Assembly: GCF_015482765.1 (NCBI RefSeq) | Contig: NZ_JADMLB010000079.1 | Span: forward strand, 1-37,458 | Source: Halodesulfovibrio sp. | Lineage (GTDB): Bacteria > Desulfobacterota > Desulfovibrionia > Desulfovibrionales > Desulfovibrionaceae | Direction: 5' to 3' | DNA length: 37,458 nt | In this document: one piece after another, positions 30,690-37,458 of the stretch | Layout: each line of letters begins with the position of its first letter | Numbering within the stretch: the first letter of the stretch is position 1 | The notes under the pieces: generated by a model | The model's database searches: none | Seen by the model: the letters and a program-made list of their open reading frames with translations, nothing else | Told to the model about the DNA's origin: nothing | Program-made: the position numbers and the translations under genes

Positions 30690-31631
30690 GTGGGAGTACA
30701 AGAAGTTTCTTCGAAAGAAGGTAGAGAACCTATTAAGGGTATTTTTTCTACACAGGAAGTAAAGCAGGTGGATACCGGTACCGGTGTTCGTAAGTCTGTA
30801 CAGAAAACTTTCTGGTTTGTTGAAGAGCTGGATGGAAAAATGGAAGTTCAGCCCCTTAACTCGAACTACATTCCTGCCGGAAAGAAGCGTTTTATTACCA
30901 TTGAAGACCTCATCGGGCGTTTTCAGCCGGAACCTGAGTTCTATGTAAATACTGTGTTCCCTAAAATGCAGGAGCTTGCCGATACTGTTGATCGTGCTGA
31001 TAACCATCGCAGTAATGGCGAGAATTTCACTGCTGAATTTGAATACGGTAATGCGCTTCAGGTTGATGAAGAAAACGTGCGCGCAAACTTCGGTCTTGGT
31101 CTTACCTATCTTGATCGTGGTGAAACCAGCAAAGCTAATAATATCTTTGAACGTCTTGTAAAGTTGGATGCTGCATTTGAAACAAAGCATAAGCATTTGT
31201 TCAATGAGTTCGGCATCAGCCTTCGTAAAAACAAGATGACGAAGCAGGCTCTTGAGTATTATGACAGAGCGCTTGAGTTGTCCGGTGGTGATGACCACCT
31301 CTTCTACAACATTGCCCGTGCTCATTTTGAGAAAAAAGATCATGCACGGTGCGTTGATTTCCTTTTAAAGGCGATCAATAGTAATCCTGATTTTGATGTT
31401 GTTCTGAAGTTCTTAACCTGGTTACTTGATAAAAACTTTGTACCGGGAGAACGCTTGAGTGAAGTGCGAACTGTAGTTCGTACTGCTGAGATTGCCGCTA
31501 ACAGGCAGCAGGAAGTTGCTGCCGTGGTTAATGACGGTATGGAGCTTGAGCAGAGCAGCAGTGAAGAGGGAATTTCCAGTGTTGAGAATGTGTTTGATGA
31601 CGATGATGACGACGATTTGCTTCTGCAGTAA
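30690..31631 (+). CDS. TPR-repeat protein
   Basis: The 313-residue protein has an N-terminal segment of about 90 residues with no recognised domain, then a run of tetratricopeptide repeats (about 105-255), for example NVRANFGLGLTYLDRGETSK and ALEYYDRALELSG. TPRs mediate protein contacts. The C-terminus is a low-complexity acidic tail ending in a run of seven Asp and LLLQ. No signal peptide is seen. The start is GTG with GGAGG five bases upstream. It follows pyrF by 33 bases and precedes recJ. Its partner is unknown. Confidence 0.85.
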   Translation: MGVQEVSSKEGREPIKGIFSTQEVKQVDTGTGVRKSVQKTFWFVEELDGKMEVQPLNSNYIPAGKKRFITIEDLIGRFQPEPEFYVNTVFPKMQELADTVDRADNHRSNGENFTAEFEYGNALQVDEENVRANFGLGLTYLDRGETSKANNIFERLVKLDAAFETKHKHLFNEFGISLRKNKMTKQALEYYDRALELSGGDDHLFYNIARAHFEKKDHARCVDFLLKAINSNPDFDVVLKFLTWLLDKNFVPGERLSEVRTVVRTAEIAANRQQEVAAVVNDGMELEQSSSEEGISSVENVFDDDDDDDLLLQ

Positions 31632-31743
31632 AATTCATCTGTTTTACAAGTAGTTGTTCGTATTCTATGGCAGGGGATTACAGATGTAATTCCCTGCTTT
31701 TACTGTTTTGATACAGATATTTTGTTACCGTACTGGAGTTGTT

Positions 31744-33453
31744 TTGGCTAAAAATTGGGTACAGCGTGAAGGTGAAAGTGCTCCTTCTGAACTGGCTGGA
31801 TGGGCTGAAAAGCTTGAGATTTCAAAGACGCTTATAGATATTCTCTGGTTGCGCGGGTTGCATACCCCTGAAGCCATGCAACAGTATCTTTCTCCGGGGC
31901 TTAAATATCTTGAGCCGTTCTGCAAATGGCCCGGCTTGGAAGAAAGTGCTGCAGTGCTGGCCGAGGCATTACTTGCCGGTAAAAAAATGGCTGTATGGGG
32001 TGATTACGATGTGGACGGTGTAACGTCTTCTGCTGTTGTTACTCAGCTTGTTGAAGCTCACGGGTATGACATTGTGCATCATATCCCTAATCGTATGGAA
32101 GAAGGCTACGGGCTTAACGAAGCGTGGATAGAGCGTCTTGCGGCTGACGGCATCGAGCTTTTGCTGACCGTTGACTGCGGCATTACAGATTTTGCTCCTA
32201 TTGCGAAAGCCCGTGAGTTAGGAATGACCGTTGTTGTTTCTGATCATCATCTTCCTGCTGAGACCTTGCCGGATGCCCATGCTATTTGTAACCCTAAGCT
32301 TGGTGAGTGTCCTTGTGCTCATCTTGCCGGCGTTGGTGTCGCTTTTTTCCTTATGTGCGCCCTTAACGCTAAACTTGCTGAAACCACTGGCTTCCGTGCG
32401 GATGTGAAAGAGTTACTTGACCTTGTAGCTCTTGGAACAATTGCAGATGTCGTGAGTCTTTCCGGTCAGAACAGGGTGCTGGTTAAAAACGGACTGTTGA
32501 AGATCAAAGAAGCTCGTCGTCCCGGAATTGCAGCACTGAAAGAAGTTTCTGGATATGCCGCAGGGGGGACAGTGGAAGCCGGTCAGGTTGCATTCGGTCT
32601 TGCTCCGCGTATTAACGCTGCCGGTCGAATGGGCAAGGCAGATATTGCGTTGGAAATGTTGCTCACTAAAGATCATGAGCGTTCCCGTCAGCTTGCACGA
32701 GAGCTGGACGTGATGAACGAAGAGCGCAAGAACGAAGAAGAACGTATTCTTGATGAAGCCATGAAACAGGCTGAGTTACAGTCTGATAAGATGGGACTTG
32801 TTTTATACGGTGAAGATTGGCATTCCGGCGTTATCGGTATTGTTGCTTCTCGTGTTGTAGAAAAATTTTATAAGCCGACGCTGATCTTATGCAGCGATGG
32901 TGAAAAGATTAAAGGTTCCGGCCGTTCTATCAGCGAATTTCATCTGCATGAAGGGTTATGCAATTGCAAGGATTTACTGCTGGGCTTTGGCGGTCACAGG
33001 TTGGCTGCGGGTATGTCTTTGGAGAAAGACAAGCTTCCTGAACTTCGTACCCGATTTAATGACATCGTCATTGAGGCGGTCGGGGATAAGCCGCTGACGG
33101 CAACATTGAAGTTTGATGCACCTATGGGCTTTAATCTTGCTGCAGATTTTACGCTGCTTAAAGAACTTGAATTGCTTCAGCCATTCGGCATGGGCAACAG
33201 CGAGCCGGTCTTTACCTCTCCGACACTGTTGTTGAAGTCGCGGAGAATTTTTGCGCGGAAGCACCTCAAGCTTGAATTACTTGATCTGGACTCCGGCATC
33301 ACACTGCATGCTAAGGCATGGAGAATGGTGGATGACATTCCACCTTCCATGGAAGGGCGAAAGCTTAAGCTTGCCTATTCTCCGCGAATAGATCGCTATA
33401 ATGGCAGCGCCAGTGTGGACTTGAAAATAAAAGATTGGGAATTTCTGCCATAG
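31744..33453 (+). CDS. recJ: Single-stranded-DNA-specific 5'-3' exonuclease RecJ
   Basis: RecJ degrades single-stranded DNA 5' to 3' in RecF-pathway recombination and mismatch repair. The 569-residue protein carries the DHH-family motifs DYDVDG at 87-92 and DHH at 167-169, the VALGTIADVV segment, the DHHA1 GSGRS motif, and GFGGHRLAAG. The C-terminal OB-fold ends in RIDRYNGSASVDLKIKDWE. I chose a TTG start at 31744 because GGAG lies six bases upstream; an earlier TTG at 31708 has no ribosome-binding site. A perfect-palindrome terminator follows. Confidence 0.96.
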   Translation: MAKNWVQREGESAPSELAGWAEKLEISKTLIDILWLRGLHTPEAMQQYLSPGLKYLEPFCKWPGLEESAAVLAEALLAGKKMAVWGDYDVDGVTSSAVVTQLVEAHGYDIVHHIPNRMEEGYGLNEAWIERLAADGIELLLTVDCGITDFAPIAKARELGMTVVVSDHHLPAETLPDAHAICNPKLGECPCAHLAGVGVAFFLMCALNAKLAETTGFRADVKELLDLVALGTIADVVSLSGQNRVLVKNGLLKIKEARRPGIAALKEVSGYAAGGTVEAGQVAFGLAPRINAAGRMGKADIALEMLLTKDHERSRQLARELDVMNEERKNEEERILDEAMKQAELQSDKMGLVLYGEDWHSGVIGIVASRVVEKFYKPTLILCSDGEKIKGSGRSISEFHLHEGLCNCKDLLLGFGGHRLAAGMSLEKDKLPELRTRFNDIVIEAVGDKPLTATLKFDAPMGFNLAADFTLLKELELLQPFGMGNSEPVFTSPTLLLKSRRIFARKHLKLELLDLDSGITLHAKAWRMVDDIPPSMEGRKLKLAYSPRIDRYNGSASVDLKIKDWEFLP

Positions 33454-33458
33454 AGAGT

Positions 33459-33494
33459 AAAAATACCCTGACACATGTGTCAGGGTATTTTTTC
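33459..33494. terminator. Bidirectional terminator after recJ
   Basis: TACCCTGACACA (33464-33475) and TGTGTCAGGGTA (33476-33487) form a perfect palindrome flanked by A-run and T-run. It serves recJ and the convergent TSCPD gene. Confidence 0.93.
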
Positions 33495-33544
33495 ATATAA
33501 AGAAAGAATCCCAAATAGATTCTTAAAGACTGTTTGGCGAACCC

Positions 33545-33844
33545 TTATGCAAACGGGTTGAAACCATTTGCAGCAGGCTTAACTTCATACGGCTCAGTGT
33601 TGCCGTTCTGAATATCTTCAAGCGCTACAGCGAGCTTGTCTGGACAGGAAGTGTTCTTTGTGCCGCAAAGAGTTCCTTTCAGAGTTGAGATAACGTCTTC
33701 AACAGGTTTGCCTTCAAGCAACTTGCTGATAGCAGCGAGGGAACCTGGACAGCCTTTAACAAATTTTACATCGTGAATGACACCGTCAGTCACATCGAAC
33801 AGAATCTGTTTTGCACAGACACCGGTTGGAACAAATGAATACAT
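33545..33844 (-). CDS. TSCPD-domain protein (TIGR03905-like)
   Basis: The 99-residue protein has the TSCPDKLA motif at 65-72 and cysteines C10, C32, C60 and C67 typical of the TIGR03905 TSCPD family. TSCPD domains also end vitamin-B12-dependent ribonucleotide reductases, where they bind zinc; the stand-alone form has no firm function. AGGAG lies upstream of the start. It is monocistronic, divergent from the Smr-domain gene. Confidence 0.9.
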   Translation of the reverse strand: MYSFVPTGVCAKQILFDVTDGVIHDVKFVKGCPGSLAAISKLLEGKPVEDVISTLKGTLCGTKNTSCPDKLAVALEDIQNGNTEPYEVKPAANGFNPFA

Positions 33845-33956
33845 ATGGGCAGCTCCTTATTTTTGCTCGACGGTTATAAGAGTACTGCAGGGGCCTTGTA
33901 AAGGGTGTTCTGCATAGATAAAATGTTTTGATATTGCGCAGTGGAGGTGGATTGAT

Positions 33957-34880
33957 ATGGATAATAATCCTTTTAAGGCTTTGAAGAAAAAGAATTTTCC
34001 TGATTCCAATGCGCCTAAGAAAAAGAAAGGCGCACCTGCAAAGAAGAGTGTTCAGGATGAAGATTTATTCTCTGTGCCGTCAGATGATGACGACTTGTTT
34101 TCTCAAGCGATGTCCAGTGTGTCGTCTCTTGGTGGCGGGCAGGGAAAAGTGAAAAAGCGTACCCATTCAAGTGACTCTGCAATGCGCATGGATGAAGTGA
34201 AGGGCTTTGAAAAAGTGTCTAAAAAGAAAGATAAAAAACAGGCTGCGAAAGAACGCTCTCGAAAAGCGGTAGAGTCTGTTCAGCCAAAGGTGGAAATGCC
34301 GGAGGAAGATGCCTTTGCTGCTGCGATGATGGGCGTAACTGAGATCAATAGTAAAGGCAGGGAAGTTGTGCCGGATGCAAAGGTGGATGCGAAAAAAGGC
34401 ACTGCTGCAGAAGATCCGGTTAAAGCCCTACAGGATTTGCTGGAAGGTGAAGTGAATTTTATGCTCGAATATACAGATGAGTATATTCAGGGGCATGTTC
34501 AGGGACTCGACCCTATGATTCTTGGTAAAATGCGTGCTGGTCAATACAGTCCAGAAGGGCATCTTGATATGCATGGTATGGTTGCTCAGGAGGCGCATGA
34601 GGCACTGGTTCATTTCATCAGGGCTTCCTACAATAAAGGGAAACGCACAGTGCTGTTGATTCCCGGACGTGGAAAAAATTCACCGGAAGGGTATGCAGTT
34701 CTTCGTGAGCGTATTCAAGAATGGCTGACTCGTGAGCCTTTTAAGCGAGTTATCTTAGCTTTTTGTACTGCTCAGAATAAAGACGGCGGTGCCGGAGCAT
34801 TGTACGTGTTACTGCGTAAGTACAAAAAGAGCCGTGGTAAAATCCAATGGCAGCGAAATGATGTAACTATTGATTATTAA
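33957..34880 (+). CDS. Smr-domain protein
   Basis: The 307-residue protein has a charged, Lys- and Asp-rich low-complexity N-terminal half (about 1-150) and a C-terminal Smr domain (about 200-285). The latter shows LDMHGM (the DxHG motif), IPGRGKNSPEG and GGAGALYVLL. Smr domains of the MutS2/YdaO type are nicking nucleases on DNA or RNA and can act in mismatch repair, recombination suppression or ribosome rescue. No MutS domain is attached. GGAGG lies before the start. A basic lysine cluster near the N-terminus may bind nucleic acid. Confidence 0.88.
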   Translation: MDNNPFKALKKKNFPDSNAPKKKKGAPAKKSVQDEDLFSVPSDDDDLFSQAMSSVSSLGGGQGKVKKRTHSSDSAMRMDEVKGFEKVSKKKDKKQAAKERSRKAVESVQPKVEMPEEDAFAAAMMGVTEINSKGREVVPDAKVDAKKGTAAEDPVKALQDLLEGEVNFMLEYTDEYIQGHVQGLDPMILGKMRAGQYSPEGHLDMHGMVAQEAHEALVHFIRASYNKGKRTVLLIPGRGKNSPEGYAVLRERIQEWLTREPFKRVILAFCTAQNKDGGAGALYVLLRKYKKSRGKIQWQRNDVTIDY

Positions 34881-34938
34881 TTGTTACTTAATTCTGTGAC
34901 TCTTCGCCTACTGTGATTCTGGTGGGCGGTGATGGTGT

Positions 34939-36561
34939 TTAGGACGCTTGCTGCTGTTCCATATCTATTGTCGGGTTCCAGATAGCGAACGGGGTGTTTG
35001 CTGTTCTTTTGCATGCGTACATGGCGTGGTCAGCTTTTGAGAGAAGCTCATCTGCGTCTATTCCGTGTTCTGGACACATTGCTACTCCCATTGCAGCTGT
35101 GACGTTCGTTGTTGTGCCGTCACGAAATTCCATTTGTTGGGCAATATGGTAGGCAATTCGCAGAAGCGTAGCCTCCAGATCCTCCAAGGTTTGGATTCCG
35201 CTGAGAAGTATGAGGAATTCATCTCCCCCGAGGCGAGCCACAAAATCCACTTCCCGCAAAATGTCTTTAAGACGTTTTGCGGTTTTTTTCAAAACTTCAT
35301 CGCCAAAATCATGCCCTCGGGTGTCGTTGACTTCTTTGAAGTCATTCAGATCAACGAAGACCAGAGCGAAAGGAACCTGACTGCGGTGCTGGAGTTCCAA
35401 GAATCGGGAGAGCTGCATTTTGAACTGGCGGCGGTTCGCGACTCCTGTCAGGCCGTCATGCATTGCCATATGCTGAATTTTTCGCTCTTGTTCTTTCTTT
35501 TCAGTTATATCCTCAAGAATTAGCACATAACGAGAAAGTTTTGTGTGTTCCAGTACTGGCGAGATGGAAAGTGAGAGCCAGCACTTCGTATTGTCTTTAC
35601 GGATCGTAAAAATATCGTCACGCCAGTTAGATTTTGCTCCTAACATTGACCATGAAAACGCTGATTTTTCAGGAATATGTTCTAAGAACGGAACTGTGTT
35701 TCCATGTAATTCTTGCGCGGTGTATCCTGTTATTTGCGTGAAGCGTGTGTTGACGTATTCGACTGTCCCTTTTGTAGAAAGGATAGCCGTGCCGGCAGGG
35801 CTTTGCTCCAGTGCTTTGGAGAAGGTATAAATTTCGTGTTGAGCGGCATGGAGATCTGAATAATCTCGCACGGCAATAATTGCGGTGTTTTTTCCGGAAA
35901 TAGATACAGAACGCATTGAAACTAAGGCAAAAAACTTTTTCCCGTTCCAGTGCGTGGAGACCGTTTGGAGGTTGTTAACTGGTCGCCCATGTTTCAGGGC
36001 GTTATTGAAGAGCGTTTCATCTTCTTTGCTTGCCCATGAAAATACAGATGTTACCGGATTATTGTATACATCCTGCCAATCGTGGTCGAGGAGTTGCAAA
36101 AAACTTTCATTAACATCTGTAACCAGACCGGACTCCATATCTGCAAGAAGCATCGGGTCCGGCATTGCATGAAATGTCGTTTCGAATTTATTGCTTTCTT
36201 CAGGGAGTTTTTTGCAGCGCTCCAAGCGCAGGGCTTTCAGGTCTCTTTGAACAGAGAGAGATTTTCGTTCAACATCGACTAATCGTTTACGGAGCTGAAC
36301 GGCTTCTGTTCGGGAGGCAGCAAGCTGCTCTTCCTTTTTTTTAGCAGATTCTTTTGTTTTTTCGTGTTGCCGAACGATGTGGAAGCTGAAGAGATAAATA
36401 CCGCCACCAGCAAGCAAGGGCAGGATAAAGTGCGCAACAGAACTTTCCGTGAACCATTGGTTAACGGCAAAGTGATATCCTATCGCGCAGCATGTGGCGA
36501 TGATGAAGAAGAGAGCCGGTCTGCCTTTCCCTACAAAAACAGATGGCGTGCTATTGCCCAT
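34939..36561 (-). CDS. Membrane diguanylate cyclase (TM2-coiled coil-PAS-PAS-GGDEF)
   Basis: The 540-residue protein has two membrane segments (about 14-32 and 43-63), a coiled coil (about 66-120), two PAS domains (about 125-240 and 245-355) and a GGDEF domain (about 365-535). The active-site motif is an intact GGDEF at 445-449, so it should make cyclic di-GMP. An RxxD inhibitory site (R436 to D439) lies exactly five residues before it, consistent with product feedback inhibition. No EAL domain is present. PAS domains may bind heme, flavin or a small molecule; the ligand is unknown. GGGGA precedes the start. Confidence 0.93.
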   Translation of the reverse strand: MGNSTPSVFVGKGRPALFFIIATCCAIGYHFAVNQWFTESSVAHFILPLLAGGGIYLFSFHIVRQHEKTKESAKKKEEQLAASRTEAVQLRKRLVDVERKSLSVQRDLKALRLERCKKLPEESNKFETTFHAMPDPMLLADMESGLVTDVNESFLQLLDHDWQDVYNNPVTSVFSWASKEDETLFNNALKHGRPVNNLQTVSTHWNGKKFFALVSMRSVSISGKNTAIIAVRDYSDLHAAQHEIYTFSKALEQSPAGTAILSTKGTVEYVNTRFTQITGYTAQELHGNTVPFLEHIPEKSAFSWSMLGAKSNWRDDIFTIRKDNTKCWLSLSISPVLEHTKLSRYVLILEDITEKKEQERKIQHMAMHDGLTGVANRRQFKMQLSRFLELQHRSQVPFALVFVDLNDFKEVNDTRGHDFGDEVLKKTAKRLKDILREVDFVARLGGDEFLILLSGIQTLEDLEATLLRIAYHIAQQMEFRDGTTTNVTAAMGVAMCPEHGIDADELLSKADHAMYACKRTANTPFAIWNPTIDMEQQQAS

Positions 36562-36679
36562 AATCGTGTATCCCCCTACCGATTATGCTGGGTTATTTTT
36601 CTATCTTTTTGAGTGGATAGCAAATTATGTTTGGACGGGGAATAGGGATTCTCCTGATTCGTAGCAAATTGATAAAAAT

Positions 36680-37147
36680 TTATTGTGTTGGATATGTAGA
36701 TTGAGTCAGGCGCCCGTGCAAATCATCGGAAATTGCATGAATTAAGGACAATGGAATTTTATAGAAAAAAGTTTCTGAAAAAAGTGTCCCGTCGTCTTTT
36801 GTCCAGTTTTTGCTTGTAAAAACATGTGCCAATCCTGCAAGTTCGGCGTCGTTCGCTTGTGGGGTACCTGTTCTGAGTGTTTTTTCCCGTACAAGAATCA
36901 GCAAATCTTCAAGCAGGCTGAAAACATCATCTTCTTCAAGAGCCTTTTTATTCAAAATGTCTTGAAAATGTTGAATGAAATATCCCTGTGAATAGCAGAG
37001 TTGGGAATAGACAGCATGCTGTTCGTCGATGGTTTCAAGCAGCATGGCGCACCTTTCTGCATTTTCTTTTTGGCGTAAAAAGGGATAGGAACGTAGCTGC
37101 TGCAAGAGAGAATGGATTTTTGTGCGTGTCGCTGCAGGCGAAAACAT
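36680..37147 (-). CDS. Unrecognised 155-residue protein
   Basis: I do not recognise this family. The product appears mostly helical and soluble, with no signal peptide, cysteine cluster or membrane helix. AGGAG lies five bases upstream of the ATG, which supports the start. It is about 120 bases upstream of the diguanylate cyclase gene on the same strand and may share its promoter. Divergent from the lipoprotein gene at the window edge. Confidence 0.7.
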   Translation of the reverse strand: MFSPAATRTKIHSLLQQLRSYPFLRQKENAERCAMLLETIDEQHAVYSQLCYSQGYFIQHFQDILNKKALEEDDVFSLLEDLLILVREKTLRTGTPQANDAELAGLAHVFTSKNWTKDDGTLFSETFFYKIPLSLIHAISDDLHGRLTQSTYPTQ

Positions 37148-37261
37148 GATGACTCCTGTATAGGCAAGTTGTTATAGCAGTTCCGATAAATCGTACTGAA
37201 AAATGAGTCAACCTTTTCCTAACTTTCCACAAGGCGGTGGCAGCCGTCAGGTAGATTTATT

Positions 37262-37458
37262 ATGAAGCGTTTTTTCTTTTTGTTTTTGATCGTAACATGC
37301 TTACTCAGCGGATGCTTTGGCTCAAATAAGCAACCCAAGCCTCAAGTAGATCCTACCGGGGCTTCGGGAAAATTGAACCGTGACGCAGAGATTGCGTATG
37401 CCAAAGCACATGTGTTGTGGAGAAACGACGTGTGTCAAAACCCTGCCAAGGCGGCAGG
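37262..37458 (+). CDS. Lipoprotein, 3' end cut by the window
   Basis: The frame is open from ATG at 37262 to the window edge (65 codons). The product begins MKRFFFLFLIVTCLLSGC, a lipoprotein signal with a good lipobox (LSGC; lipid-bearing C18), followed by a short Ser/Pro/Gln linker and a helical AEIAYAKAHVLW segment. The mature domain is too incomplete to name. The ribosome-binding site is weak (AGG). Confidence 0.75.
   Translation, partial: MKRFFFLFLIVTCLLSGCFGSNKQPKPQVDPTGASGKLNRDAEIAYAKAHVLWRNDVCQNPAKAA

Noticed and set aside
31708-31743. Earlier TTG start for recJ
   Set aside because: No ribosome-binding site precedes it, while GGAG is well placed before the TTG at 31744.

Overview
The window reads as a chromosomal segment of a delta-proteobacterial sulfate reducer of the Desulfovibrionaceae, with moderate GC and compact operons. 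A moderate-GC marine relative such as Halodesulfovibrio is my best guess. This rests on the protein families present (a MucR-type zinc-finger regulator, the yicC-remA-gmk-pyrF-TPR-recJ order, a TSCPD protein, a shikimate-kinase-like protein beside a YkgJ protein, a lipoprotein NlpC/P60 amidase) and was not checked against a database. Most genes have a clear Shine-Dalgarno site, and many transcription units end in a strong hairpin plus T-tract, often shared by convergent genes.

Layout: 1-2.6 kb holds yifB/comM (+) and a LysE/RhtB exporter (-). 2.9-6.3 kb is a minus-strand block: rsgA, then gmhA-fmdB-hemC as a probable operon. 6.6-10.8 kb (+) carries nadK, a divergent DUF89/ARMT1-like gene and gatB. 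11.2 kb has a MucR-like regulator with an AT-rich leader. 11.8-13.9 kb (-) has an atypical shikimate-kinase-like gene coupled to a YkgJ gene, then rplM-rpsI. 14.1 kb (+) is a YfbR-like HD protein.

15.4-18.2 kb is a compact ECF sigma-factor operon. It has an ECF-type promoter, a Spy-like periplasmic protein, the sigma factor, a small one-TM probable anti-sigma, a second membrane-anchored Spy-like protein, a secreted protein with a His-Lys repeat, and a 48-residue His-rich lipoprotein-like peptide. It resembles CnrYXH-type metal or envelope-stress circuits but with a different distribution of metal ligands. 18.4-20.8 kb holds a CBS-pair protein, an unrecognised 300-aa protein, a candidate structured RNA and a zinc-ribbon/CarD-like protein.

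20.9-23.05 kb is a phage-like immunity switch. A CI/LexA-type S24 repressor (+) diverges from three small minus-strand genes, two for cysteine-rich zinc proteins and one for a winged-helix protein. Operator-like inverted repeats lie in the divergent promoter and again after the repressor gene. No integrase, transposase or structural genes are present, so it looks like a stand-alone or domesticated module.

23.3-25.4 kb is a membrane protein plus NlpC/P60 lipoprotein pair. 25.5 kb (-) is a methyltransferase. 26.6 kb (+) is mtaB. 28.2-33.5 kb is a housekeeping run: yicC, remA, gmk, pyrF, a TPR protein, recJ. 33.5-37.5 kb holds a TSCPD protein, a Smr-domain protein, a membrane PAS-PAS-GGDEF diguanylate cyclase, an unrecognised protein and a lipoprotein cut by the window edge. 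I saw no rRNA or tRNA gene, CRISPR array or insertion sequence.
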